Positions 53,913 to 61,902 of a stretch of 64,000 nucleotides of DNA are shown here, piece by piece. This DNA is from Pseudooceanicola sp. (GTDB taxonomy: Bacteria; Pseudomonadota; Alphaproteobacteria; Rhodobacterales; Rhodobacteraceae), in assembly GCA_002709085.1 (NCBI GenBank), contig PAPR01000053.1, positions 1 to 64,000 of the forward strand. Reading direction: 5' to 3'. The stretch's first letter is position 1, and each line of letters begins with the position of its first letter. The translations under genes and the position numbers were made by a program. The notes under the pieces were generated by a model. It was not told the origin of the DNA. It saw only the letters and a program-made list of their open reading frames with translations, and did no database searches.

Positions 53913-54872
53913 TCAGACCTCGGCTCGTGTGTATACATCGGCAAGAATGTCGCCGGCTTCGGGAAGGGGGGCAGCCACTGCCGCCTCGGTCGCGGCCTCG
54001 ATCTGCGCCTCGACGTCGGCGGCGATCTCGGCCAGCGCCTCATCCGTCAGGCCGGCCTCGCGCAGCGTCTCGCCGGCCAGCCGTATCGGGTCGCGCGCAT
54101 CGAGCCCGGCCAGCTCGTCACTATCGCGATAGTCTTGCCGATCCCCTTCGAAATGCCCACGGACACGGGTGGTCCGGCATTCGAGGATCGCAGGAGAGGC
54201 CGCCTTGCGCATCCCGGTGATCAGTTTACCGGCGGCCCCGGCGACTTCATCGACGATATTGCCGTCCACTTCCTTGTAGGTAATGCCGAATGCCTTGCCG
54301 AGCTTGTCGAGGCTTGTGGCCAGTTGCCGTTCCGTCGGGCTGAATTCCGACCAGCCGTTGTTCTCGCAGACAAACAGGATCGGAAGGCTCCACAGCTTGG
54401 CGATATTCAGACATTCATGCAGGACGCCTTCGGCCAGGGCGCCGTCGCCGAAATAAACCACGGCGATGTTCCCCTTGGCCTGCATCTTGTGTGCCAGCGC
54501 GCTGCCCGTGGTGATCGGCAGGCCAGCAGCGACAATACCGTTCGCACCGAGCATGCCCTTGGCCAGATCCGCGACGTGCATCGAGCCGCCGCGCCCCTTG
54601 CACAACCCGGTCGCCTTACCCAGAATTTCGGCGAAGAAGCCGTTCAAATCCACACCCTTAGCCAGGGTATGGCCGTGCCCGCGATGGTTCGAAGACACAG
54701 TATCGTCTTCGGTCAGCGCGCTCGAAACCCCTGCGGGGACGGCCTCCTGGCCGATGGACAAGTGGAGAAAGCCCGGAATCATTCCGTCGGCGAACAGCTT
54801 CTGCAGCCGTTCTTCTGACCGGCGGATCAACAGCATCATGCGGTAGAGGTCCGCGCGTTCTTTCAGCTTCAT
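53913..54872 (-). CDS. 2-oxoacid/acetoin dehydrogenase E1 alpha subunit
   Basis: 319 residues from the ATG at 54872, which lies six bases after AGGGAG; the track start (54878) has no spacing from it. The thiamine-diphosphate motif is 'GDGALAEGVLHECLN' ending in 'VCENNGWS'. 'SNHRGHGHTLAKG' and 'GKGRGGSMH'-like 'CKGRGGSMHVADL' resemble the acetoin dehydrogenase AcoA subgroup. However, with ACAD, crotonase and acyl-CoA ligase in the operon, a branched 2-oxoacid substrate is also plausible. First gene of the operon. Confidence 0.91.
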   Translation of the reverse strand: MKLKERADLYRMMLLIRRSEERLQKLFADGMIPGFLHLSIGQEAVPAGVSSALTEDDTVSSNHRGHGHTLAKGVDLNGFFAEILGKATGLCKGRGGSMHVADLAKGMLGANGIVAAGLPITTGSALAHKMQAKGNIAVVYFGDGALAEGVLHECLNIAKLWSLPILFVCENNGWSEFSPTERQLATSLDKLGKAFGITYKEVDGNIVDEVAGAAGKLITGMRKAASPAILECRTTRVRGHFEGDRQDYRDSDELAGLDARDPIRLAGETLREAGLTDEALAEIAADVEAQIEAATEAAVAAPLPEAGDILADVYTRAEV

Positions 54873-54940
54873 CGCCATCTCCCTTATGCCTCACGGCAAA
54901 TTGCCAAGCCGGCTTCCAGGCGTCAAGGGAAATGATTTCT

Positions 54941-54968
54941 GATTCGACAATCATTTATGTTGCGAATC
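54941..54968. promoter_or_regulatory. 28-bp inverted repeat in divergent promoter region
   Basis: GATTCGACAA...TTGCGAATC is an inverted repeat (GATTCG/CGAATC) centred between the E1alpha gene (minus) and the ACAD at 55038 (plus). Length and the TCG...TTGCGA positions match the repeat at 25061-25088. A probable operator for one or both operons; the TetR at 47413 is a candidate. Confidence 0.5.
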
Positions 54969-55037
54969 CACTTTACCCCGATAACATGAACTCAATACGT
55001 CTCAGAGACGTCCGATCGAGAATGGGGAGGTTCATCG

Positions 55038-56222
55038 ATGCAATTTCAGCCTACGGAAGACCAGAAAGCCTATCGTGATACCGCCAAGCGGTTCGCATCC
55101 GAAAAGCTCGCGCCGAGCTATCTGGAACGGTCAAAGGGGCAAGTCCTCGACCGTGCGAAGTTGAAGGAAATGGGCTCGCTCGGGCTGATCGCGCCCGATC
55201 TGCCGGAACGGTTTGGCGGGCTTGGCGAAAGTTCGGTGACAGCCGGGCTCATCACCGAGGAAATCGCATATGCCGATTTCAACGTCAGCTACGTGCAGCT
55301 TGTGGGGTCCCTCATGGGGGGAATGGTCGCAAAACACGCCTCCGAAGATATCTCGGCGGAATGGCTGCCCAAATTGATTGCCGGTGACGCGGTGATCGGT
55401 ATCGGCCTGACGGAGCCGCGAGGTGGGTCGGATGTGGCAAACCTTGTCCTCAGGGCCGAAAAGTCCGGCAACGGCTGGCGGCTGAACGGAGAAAAGACCT
55501 CCATCAGTTTTGCCACCCAGGCGGATGCGGTGGTGGTCTTTGCGCGCACCGGCGATCCGGATAGCGGCTCCAAGGGGGTCAGCGCCTTTTTCGTCGATCT
55601 GAATGAAAAGGGTATCAAGCGCACGCATTTCGACGACATTGGCACGCGGCCTGTCGGGCGCGGATCGTTGTTCTTTGACGATGTTTATGTGCCGGCTGAA
55701 AACATGATGGCGGAAGAGGGCCGCGCCTTTGGCAAGATCATGGTTGGCTTTGACTACTCCCGTGCGCTGATCGGGTTGGAATGCCTGGGCGCGGCACAGG
55801 CGTCGGTCGATGAAACCTGGGCTTATGTGCAGGAGCGCGAAGCCTTTGGCGCGCCCATCGTGCAATACCAGGGGGTCAGCTTCCCGCTGGCCGAAGCCGA
55901 GACCAAGCTCACCATGATGCGCCAGCTTTGCTATTATACGCTGGACCTGCGCGATCGTGGCCTGCCCCACACCGCAGAGGCCGCCATGTGCAAGTGGTAC
56001 CTGCCCAAGACCGCCTGCGAGATTATTCACCAATGTCTGATCCTGCATGGCCATTACGGCTATACCACCGACTTGCCGCACCATCAGCGTTACAACGATG
56101 TTCTCGGTCTGCAACTCGGCGATGGCACCGCGCAGGTTCAGAAATTGGTGATCGCTCGCGAAAAAGCTGGACGGATGGCGCTTCAGTATGACCCCATGGC
56201 AAGGGCGGCCCACAAAAAGTGA
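55038..56222 (+). CDS. Acyl-CoA dehydrogenase with Asp at the C-terminal base position
   Basis: 394 residues, GGGGAGG upstream. FAD loop 'IGLTEPRGGSDVANLVLRA'. Helix G reads 'VGFDYSRALIGLECLG' without the ER glutamate. The C-terminal motif is 'LQLGDGTAQVQKLVIAREKA', so Asp replaces the MCAD Glu of EGT. Asp as active-site base has been reported for cyclohexene-carboxyl-CoA-type dehydrogenases, so an alicyclic substrate is plausible (inference). Transcribed alone or with the ABC binding protein after a 380-bp gap. Confidence 0.9.
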   Translation: MQFQPTEDQKAYRDTAKRFASEKLAPSYLERSKGQVLDRAKLKEMGSLGLIAPDLPERFGGLGESSVTAGLITEEIAYADFNVSYVQLVGSLMGGMVAKHASEDISAEWLPKLIAGDAVIGIGLTEPRGGSDVANLVLRAEKSGNGWRLNGEKTSISFATQADAVVVFARTGDPDSGSKGVSAFFVDLNEKGIKRTHFDDIGTRPVGRGSLFFDDVYVPAENMMAEEGRAFGKIMVGFDYSRALIGLECLGAAQASVDETWAYVQEREAFGAPIVQYQGVSFPLAEAETKLTMMRQLCYYTLDLRDRGLPHTAEAAMCKWYLPKTACEIIHQCLILHGHYGYTTDLPHHQRYNDVLGLQLGDGTAQVQKLVIAREKAGRMALQYDPMARAAHKK

Positions 56223-56602
56223 GCAAGGCCGCATCTGTCGGCAAAATGGGTTTTGGTGATCTTGGTTTAGTCTGAATATTCGATTGTCCATCAGCAGGCA
56301 TCCAGAAGCCTGCTTTGGGGGTGTCCGATGACATTCAGTTCAAATGCCTGGCGCCGCAAAAATCCGGACGAACCGGATGTCAGCCTGCGATTTGTGAAAG
56401 CGATAAAATTCCGGACGCGGCGTGCCGCGTCCGTCGATGTGGCATTTGCGGCGTGGCCTGTTTTGGGAGGCCCCGCCCCGCTTGACCGCAAACAGTTCAG
56501 GAATAGGCGTGGCAAGGCGCGACCGGCCCATACAAGGGCCGGAACCATGCTGAATGACCACTTCAAACGCGCCAAATAATATCACAATCAGGGAGAAGTA
56601 AT
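56223..56602. other. 380-bp gene-free stretch with two inverted repeats
   Basis: AGCAGGC-ATCCAGAA-GCCTGCT followed by TTG (56293-56314) could terminate the ACAD transcript. CGGACGCGGC-GT-GCCGCGTCCG (56412-56433) is a perfect 20-bp palindrome with a 2-nt centre. The small plus ORF 56328-56579 lacks a ribosome site and family features. The promoter for the ABC binding protein must lie downstream of the palindrome. Confidence 0.45.
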
Positions 56603-57853
56603 GTGAAATTCCTTTCAATATTCACTGCGGCCGCCTTGGCCACGGCGACGGTCCTGGGCGGCACCGCCGCCTCGGCGCAGGATAAAGAGCCGATACGTTT
56701 CGGACTTTGTTTCGATCTCAGCAAATCCTACACGTTCGTCTCGCCCCAGGTGGCTCAGGCAGCTCAGGATCTGGCCAAATTCACCAATAAGAATGGCGGC
56801 ATCGACGGTCATCCCGTCGAGATGATCGTGCGTGACCACGGGAACGAGCCCCAGCGAGGGGTGGAGTGCTACGAACAGCTGAAACGCGAAGGCGTGTTCA
56901 TCTTCTATATGCTGTCGACCCCGGTGACGAATGCCATCGTCCCGCGGGCGATGAAAGACGAGAATATCCTGATGCAGTCCTTCTCCGGCAGGGGCGACGC
57001 TGTCGATGGTGAGGTGTTCGAATGGGTTTTCCCGGTCGGGCCGACGTACTGGCAGCAGGCCGCCAACGATATTGCCTTCATCAAGAACCAACTTGGCGGC
57101 GATCTCAGTGAAGCCAAGATCGGCTTCATGTATTTCGACTTCCCCTTCGGCCAGGAGCCGATCGAGATCCTCAAGACGTTGGAAGAGAAAGAAGGCTTCC
57201 AGCTTGAGCTTTATCCGGTCCCACTGCCCGGATCGGACCAGTCAGGTCCATGGAGCAAAGTCCGCCGCGACAAGCCCGACTATGTGATTTCCTGGATGCT
57301 GGGCGGCGGCCATGTCGTTGCTTCCAAGGAGATGCGGCGCAACGGGTTCCCGATTGATCGGTATCTCTCTGTCGACTGGATCAACGAAGTGGATATCGCC
57401 AACATCGGGACAGAGGAGGCCACGGGCATCCTGCGCGGAACCAATGTGGCGGGCGGTCAGGATCACGAACTCATCCAGGGCATCCTCGATACGCTCTATG
57501 CCAATGGTGAGGGTAGCGGGCCGGAAAAACTCTTGCGCGACGTGCACTATAACAAGGGTATCGCGATCTATGCGGTGGCAATCGAAGCCGCCCGTCTGGC
57601 GATCGAGCAGAATGGCTGGCCGCTGACCGCAGAGAGCATGAAGGCCGGTTACGAGTCGGTAAAGAACTACGATGCCGGAGGTATCATGTCACCTGTCACC
57701 GTGACGCCGCAGGACCACGGCGGGGGCGGACGCACCCGTGTGGAGCAATGGACCGGCGAAACCTGGGAGCCGCTGACCGAGTGGAGCTCCGACTATGGCG
57801 AGGTGGTTTGGGACGTGATCAAGGAAAGCTCCTCCACGTTCTCCACCGACTGA
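56603..57853 (+). CDS. ABC transporter substrate-binding protein, branched-chain amino acid (LivK) type
   Basis: 416 residues from a GTG; the ATG two bases earlier runs into a stop. GGGAG is nine bases upstream. The signal peptide ends near 'GGTAASA'. The mature protein has 'KEPIRFGLCFDLSKSYTF', 'LAKFTNKNGGIDGHPVEMIV' and the periplasmic-binding-protein type 1 layout. No LivHMGF permease or ATPase genes lie beside it, so it is an orphan in this window. Such proteins often bind aromatic or alicyclic acids in alphaproteobacteria. Confidence 0.9.
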   Translation: MKFLSIFTAAALATATVLGGTAASAQDKEPIRFGLCFDLSKSYTFVSPQVAQAAQDLAKFTNKNGGIDGHPVEMIVRDHGNEPQRGVECYEQLKREGVFIFYMLSTPVTNAIVPRAMKDENILMQSFSGRGDAVDGEVFEWVFPVGPTYWQQAANDIAFIKNQLGGDLSEAKIGFMYFDFPFGQEPIEILKTLEEKEGFQLELYPVPLPGSDQSGPWSKVRRDKPDYVISWMLGGGHVVASKEMRRNGFPIDRYLSVDWINEVDIANIGTEEATGILRGTNVAGGQDHELIQGILDTLYANGEGSGPEKLLRDVHYNKGIAIYAVAIEAARLAIEQNGWPLTAESMKAGYESVKNYDAGGIMSPVTVTPQDHGGGGRTRVEQWTGETWEPLTEWSSDYGEVVWDVIKESSSTFSTD

Positions 57854-58217
57854 GGACAGCGGGTCTACGGGGCTTAGGGCCTGTAGATCCGTTCCCCTGG
57901 CGGGCCATTCGGACGACATTTTAGCAGGTCGCCGATATGGTCCGAGGGGACTACAACCTTCTGAATGAACTCCGTTGGGGTTCGGTGCAGGCCTCCATTT
58001 CTTGACTGAAATGGAGGTCTGTATCCGTTTGTACAGCGGATATTTTTCCAGCGTTACCGCATATCCAACCCGGTCTGCGCGCACCCCTGTGGCGCGGTGC
58101 ATGCCGCGTCGCGGGCATAGCCCGTCAGCTATCCGAAAAGCGTTGATGCCCCCGCTGCCCGCGACCTGCTCCAAAATATATCTTTACACAAAAAATATTC
58201 AAACATACGTTTCAATC
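57854..58217. other. Gene-free stretch with a perfect hairpin upstream of TetR
   Basis: CCTCCATTTC-TTGACT-GAAATGGAGG (57992-58017) is a perfect 10-bp stem with a 6-nt loop, without a T-run, about 140 bp past the binding-protein stop. The track ORF (57975) extends the TetR upstream through this region, but those 81 residues have no TetR resemblance. The AT-rich end (58175-58217) is the TetR promoter. Confidence 0.5.
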
Positions 58218-58228
58218 ATGCGTTTGAA
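58198..58228 (+). promoter_or_regulatory. TetR autoregulatory operator overlapping its own start
   Basis: TTCAAAC (58198-58204) and GTTTGAA (58222-58228) form an inverted repeat around the TetR ATG at 58218, with an inner AAACATACGTTT. TTTACA at 58183 with a possible -10 seventeen bases on would start transcription at or next to the ATG. There is no Shine-Dalgarno sequence, so a leaderless mRNA is possible. Confidence 0.5.
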
Positions 58229-58913
58229 CGAATCTGGAAAAACAAGTTCAGTGACACGGGGCACGATCCGCGCCGTGGCCGAAGAGCTTTTCGCCGAGAA
58301 CGGAATACACGGTGTGACGACGCGGGCGTTGGCCGAAAAGGCTGGCGTGAACATGGCTGCGGTGAACTATCACTTCGGAAACAAGGACAACCTGACGATG
58401 GCGGTCTTTCGCGATGTCGCGCGCCGTTCCGTGCAGCGACGTCTGGATAACCTGGCCCGGATCGAAGCAGAGGCCGAAGCCAGAGGTGTCTCGCCAAGTC
58501 TGAAAGACACCGTTGAGGCCTTTGTCGATGCCTACGTCAATGAAGACACCCCGCGAACCGGGGTTCTGCTGGCCCATCTTGTCTTGCAGCATCGCGTGCG
58601 CCCGACGGAATGGACTCGCGCTATTGTTCAGGAGGAGCTGGACGATTTCGCGCTTAGCTACATGGAAGCGCTGCGCCGTGCCGCGCCGCATCTGGCGGAG
58701 AACGTGTTGCACTGGCGCTATCACTTCATGGTGGGCGCCGTGATGATGAGTTTGAGCGACCAGACGTCAGACGGGCGCATGCGGCGTTTGTCGGGCGGAT
58801 TGTGCGACCCGGAAAATCGGGTCGAGTTCAAGGCGCAGATGGTCTCTTTCCTCGTCGACTCATTCGGCCAGCCAGAGACCGCTGAAATTAGAATGGCACA
58901 TGCTGACCCATGA
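58218..58913 (+). CDS. TetR-family transcriptional regulator
   Basis: 231 residues from the ATG at 58218 (MRLNESGKTS). HTH 'HGVTTRALAEKAGVNMAAVNY' with 'HFGNKDNL' closing it, at about residues 30-65. The C-terminal domain resembles the CerR/DUF1956-type or other long TetR effector domains ('AHLVLQHRVRPTEW'), but I do not assign it. It lies 62 bp upstream of the DctPQM operon, which it probably controls together with itself. Confidence 0.9.
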   Translation: MRLNESGKTSSVTRGTIRAVAEELFAENGIHGVTTRALAEKAGVNMAAVNYHFGNKDNLTMAVFRDVARRSVQRRLDNLARIEAEAEARGVSPSLKDTVEAFVDAYVNEDTPRTGVLLAHLVLQHRVRPTEWTRAIVQEELDDFALSYMEALRRAAPHLAENVLHWRYHFMVGAVMMSLSDQTSDGRMRRLSGGLCDPENRVEFKAQMVSFLVDSFGQPETAEIRMAHADP

Positions 58914-58974
58914 CGACGGGTCAGCTGCCGGACAGCCGGAATAGCCGGCGATAAGACCTCAGGGAGGAGGAAAG

Positions 58975-60033
58975 ATGACAAGATTGATGAAAACCACGCT
59001 CACCGGCGTATTGCTCTCGGGCGTAGCCTTGCCGGTGGTGGCCGAAACCTGGAACTTCACGGTGATCGCGGGACATCCGCCGTTGACCCGTGGCGTATCC
59101 GCGATTTCCGACCATTTCGTGCCGGAAGTGTCCAAGCGTGTCGCCGAGCTGGGCCACACGATCAACTGGACCGAAGCCTACGCTGGCGCCGTCGCGCCGC
59201 CGACCGGGGTTCTGGAGGCCGTCGAAAGCGGTGTGGCCGAATTTGGCTACGTGCCGCAGTTGTTTGAAGGCGACAAACTTCCGCTGGACCAGATCACCTA
59301 TATCACCCCTTTCGGCACCTCCGACCTGCTCAAGGTGATGGGCGTGATCGATAAGCTCTACGCCGAAATCCCGGCGATGACCGAAGCCTGGGCAGACAAT
59401 AATCAGAAGGTGCTCGCGCCGGTCGGTATCGACACGTACCATTTCGTCACGAAGTTCCCGATCGAAGATGTCTCGGACCTCGACGGGCACAAGATCGGCA
59501 CCGCCGGTCTGGCGCTCAACTGGCTCAAGGGCGTGGATGCGACGCCGGTGGCCGGGTCCCTGCCGGATTTCTACAACTCCATGTCGACCGGGCTGTACGA
59601 CGGGGTCATGACCTTTGAATCCGTGGTCGCGCCCTACAAGTTCTACGAGGTCGCGCCCTATATCACCAAGATCAACTTTGGTGCGCAATATGCCTCGGCC
59701 CTGACAGTGAACCTCGACACCTGGGACTCACTGCCGGAAGATGTCCAGCAGGTGATCCAGGAGGTCGCGAACGAATATCGCGACATCGCGGCTGAATCCT
59801 ACAACGAGGGCGGCAAGGCCTCGCTCGCCAAAGCCGTGGAGGGTGGCGCTACGATCACCGACCTGTCGGACGAACAGCGCGCGGCCTATGCGGAGAAACT
59901 GCCCAATATCGCGCGTGAATGGGCTGAAAAGCTCGATGCACAGGGCAAGCCCGGCACTGAGGTTCTGGAAACCTACATGCGCCTGTCCAAAGAGGCGGGA
60001 ATCCAGCACGTCCGAGACTGGGCAGCAAAGTGA
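58975..60033 (+). CDS. dctP: TRAP solute-binding protein, DctP type
   Basis: 352 residues, GGGAGGAGG upstream. A short signal peptide ends near 'GVALPVVA'. 'TWNFTVIAGHPPLTRGVSAIS' begins the mature protein, and 'VSDLDGHKIGTAGLALNWLKG' is the conserved ligand-site region. It belongs to the DctP superfamily but is divergent from the protein at 30931. Its stop overlaps the DctQ GTG start. First gene of a DctP-DctQ-DctM-MBL-GST-FAH operon, so the cargo probably feeds those enzymes. Confidence 0.9.
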   Translation: MTRLMKTTLTGVLLSGVALPVVAETWNFTVIAGHPPLTRGVSAISDHFVPEVSKRVAELGHTINWTEAYAGAVAPPTGVLEAVESGVAEFGYVPQLFEGDKLPLDQITYITPFGTSDLLKVMGVIDKLYAEIPAMTEAWADNNQKVLAPVGIDTYHFVTKFPIEDVSDLDGHKIGTAGLALNWLKGVDATPVAGSLPDFYNSMSTGLYDGVMTFESVVAPYKFYEVAPYITKINFGAQYASALTVNLDTWDSLPEDVQQVIQEVANEYRDIAAESYNEGGKASLAKAVEGGATITDLSDEQRAAYAEKLPNIAREWAEKLDAQGKPGTEVLETYMRLSKEAGIQHVRDWAAK

Positions 60034-60590
60034 GCGAGAGTGTTGACATCCAAGTGCCGCCCGGACAACCGGGCGGCCCTGTCGCGCTATGGCTCAACCG
60101 CCTGACACTGGCCCTGGCGGTCATCGGCGGGTTGGGCACCCTGGGGATCATGGCGATCATCAACGCGGATGTTGTCGGCCGGGGGGTTTTTGGCACCCCG
60201 GTTCCGGCCACAGCCGAAATTGTCAGCGCCGCGATCGTTGCCATCGTGTTTCTTCAATTGCCGCAGGCGACGGCGGCGGGGCGGAATGTGCGCTCTGATA
60301 TGTTGCTGACGCGGCTCAGCCGCGGCGACGGGCGCGCCGGGCATCTTATGAATACGCTGCATCACGCGGCAGGGACGCTGATGCTGGGCGTCCTGTTGTA
60401 CTACATCGCGCCGGGGATCCTGGATTCCATCGAGGGCAATGAGACGGTCGGTCTTTATGGGATTTTCACGATGCCGCGGTGGCCCTTTGTGGTCTGCGTG
60501 CTGGCGGGCTGTGCCCTGACCCTGGCGCAATACGCGATGCTGACGATCGGTTTTGCCATGCAGACCTTTGGACGGAGGGCCGACGCATGA
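60030..60590 (+). CDS. dctQ: TRAP transporter small permease, DctQ
   Basis: 186 residues from a GTG overlapping the DctP stop (GTGA). Four hydrophobic helices; the family features 'INADVVGRGVFGTPVPATAEI' and 'RNVRSDMLLTRLS' are present. It ends in an ATGA overlap with DctM. It bridges binding protein and DctM in the membrane. Confidence 0.9.
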   Translation: MSESVDIQVPPGQPGGPVALWLNRLTLALAVIGGLGTLGIMAIINADVVGRGVFGTPVPATAEIVSAAIVAIVFLQLPQATAAGRNVRSDMLLTRLSRGDGRAGHLMNTLHHAAGTLMLGVLLYYIAPGILDSIEGNETVGLYGIFTMPRWPFVVCVLAGCALTLAQYAMLTIGFAMQTFGRRADA

Positions 60591-61891
60591 CCGGTGTCGA
60601 GATTGGTATCTATTCGATCATCGCGATCCTCGTGCTGATCCAGCTGGGAATGCACGTGGCGATTGCGCTGATGGCCGTTTCCTTTTTCGGGGTCTACCTC
60701 GTCAAGGGCAAGATGGTCGTCGCCGGCGCCCTGCTGAGCCAGGCGGCGCTGGACGGGGTTGAGAGGTATTCCTTCGGAGTGATCCCGCTATTCGTGTTGA
60801 TGGGCGTGCTGGTCGGGGCCTGCGGGTTGGGGCGCGACGTCTTTGATGTCGCGGGGCAATTGTTCCGCCGGTTTCGCGGCGGGCTGGGCATCGCGACAGT
60901 CTTTGCCAATGCTGTCTTCGCGGCAGTGAACGGAACGTCAATCGCGTCGGCCTCAGTCTTTACCAAGGTCGCGGTGCCGGAACTGGTTCGCCAGGGCTAT
61001 ACTCCGCGCTTCTCGGTTGGCGTGGTCGCGGGATCATCGGTGCTGGGCATGCTGATCCCGCCATCGCTGTTGCTGATCCTTTTCGGGATCATCGCAGAGG
61101 TCTCAATCGGGGACCTGTTCACTGCCGGGATCGTGCCGGGCCTGTTGCTGGCGCTGATGTTCTGCGTGGCGATCCTGTTGCTGGCGCGATATTTCCCGCG
61201 ATTCACCGGCAATCCGGGCGCCTCTGATCTGCCCGAGATGAGCCGCGTCACCATGGTCCTGAAATCCGCACCGATCATACTGCTGATGGTGCTGGTTCTG
61301 GGCGGCATTTACGGCGGGTTCTTTACCCCCACCGAAGCGGGCGGGGTCGGGGCCCTTGGCGCCCTCATCATTGCGATGATCAAGGGCCGCCTGACGGGTC
61401 GCGAGATCTGGCGCATCATGCTTGAGGTGGGGCAGGTCACGGCCTCCATCACCTTTCTCATCATCGCGGCGCATATGTATTCGCGACTGCTGGCCCTGAC
61501 CGGCCTGCCGAACGCGATGACTGGGCTTTTGGCCAGCTGGGAACTGGGGCTTTACGGAATTCTGGTGCTTTACCTGATTGCGATTGTTCTGCTGGGCACG
61601 ATCCTCGACAGCTCATCAATCCTGCTGATCCTGTTGCCGCTGATCCTGCCGGTGATCCAGCCGTTCGGCGTTGATCTCGTCTGGTTCGGGATCCTGACCA
61701 TCATCGCGGTCGAGGTTGGGCTACTGACGCCCCCGTTGGGCGTGGCCTGCTTCGTCATCAAGGCGAACCTGGACGATGACCGCATTTCGCTGAACGACAT
61801 TTTTGCCGGAGCGGCGCCCTTCGCGCTGATCATGGTCGTGCTTGTGGCGCTGGTGATCCTGATGCCCTGGCTCGCCGTCGGCCTATTGTAG
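60587..61891 (+). CDS. dctM: TRAP transporter large permease, DctM
   Basis: The start is at 60587 (MTGVEIGIYS), not 60479; 434 residues. Signatures: 'NAVFAAVNGTSIASASVFTK', 'IPPSLLLILFGIIAEVSIGD', 'GGFFTPTEAGGVGALGALI' and 'TPPLGVACFVIKANLDDD'. About twelve helices. Completes the fifth TRAP system of the window. Eleven bases separate it from the metallo-hydrolase gene. Confidence 0.93.
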   Translation: MTGVEIGIYSIIAILVLIQLGMHVAIALMAVSFFGVYLVKGKMVVAGALLSQAALDGVERYSFGVIPLFVLMGVLVGACGLGRDVFDVAGQLFRRFRGGLGIATVFANAVFAAVNGTSIASASVFTKVAVPELVRQGYTPRFSVGVVAGSSVLGMLIPPSLLLILFGIIAEVSIGDLFTAGIVPGLLLALMFCVAILLLARYFPRFTGNPGASDLPEMSRVTMVLKSAPIILLMVLVLGGIYGGFFTPTEAGGVGALGALIIAMIKGRLTGREIWRIMLEVGQVTASITFLIIAAHMYSRLLALTGLPNAMTGLLASWELGLYGILVLYLIAIVLLGTILDSSSILLILLPLILPVIQPFGVDLVWFGILTIIAVEVGLLTPPLGVACFVIKANLDDDRISLNDIFAGAAPFALIMVVLVALVILMPWLAVGLL

Positions 61892-61902
61892 AGGAGAGAC
61901 AT

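Noticed and set aside
56328-56579. 83-aa ORF between ACAD and the ABC binding protein
   Set aside because: It spans a perfect palindrome, lacks a ribosome site and shows no family features.
57992-58017. Perfect hairpin after the ABC binding protein as a rho-independent terminator
   Set aside because: It lies 140 bp past the stop and has no T-run on either strand, so I list it only as an inverted repeat within the gene-free stretch.
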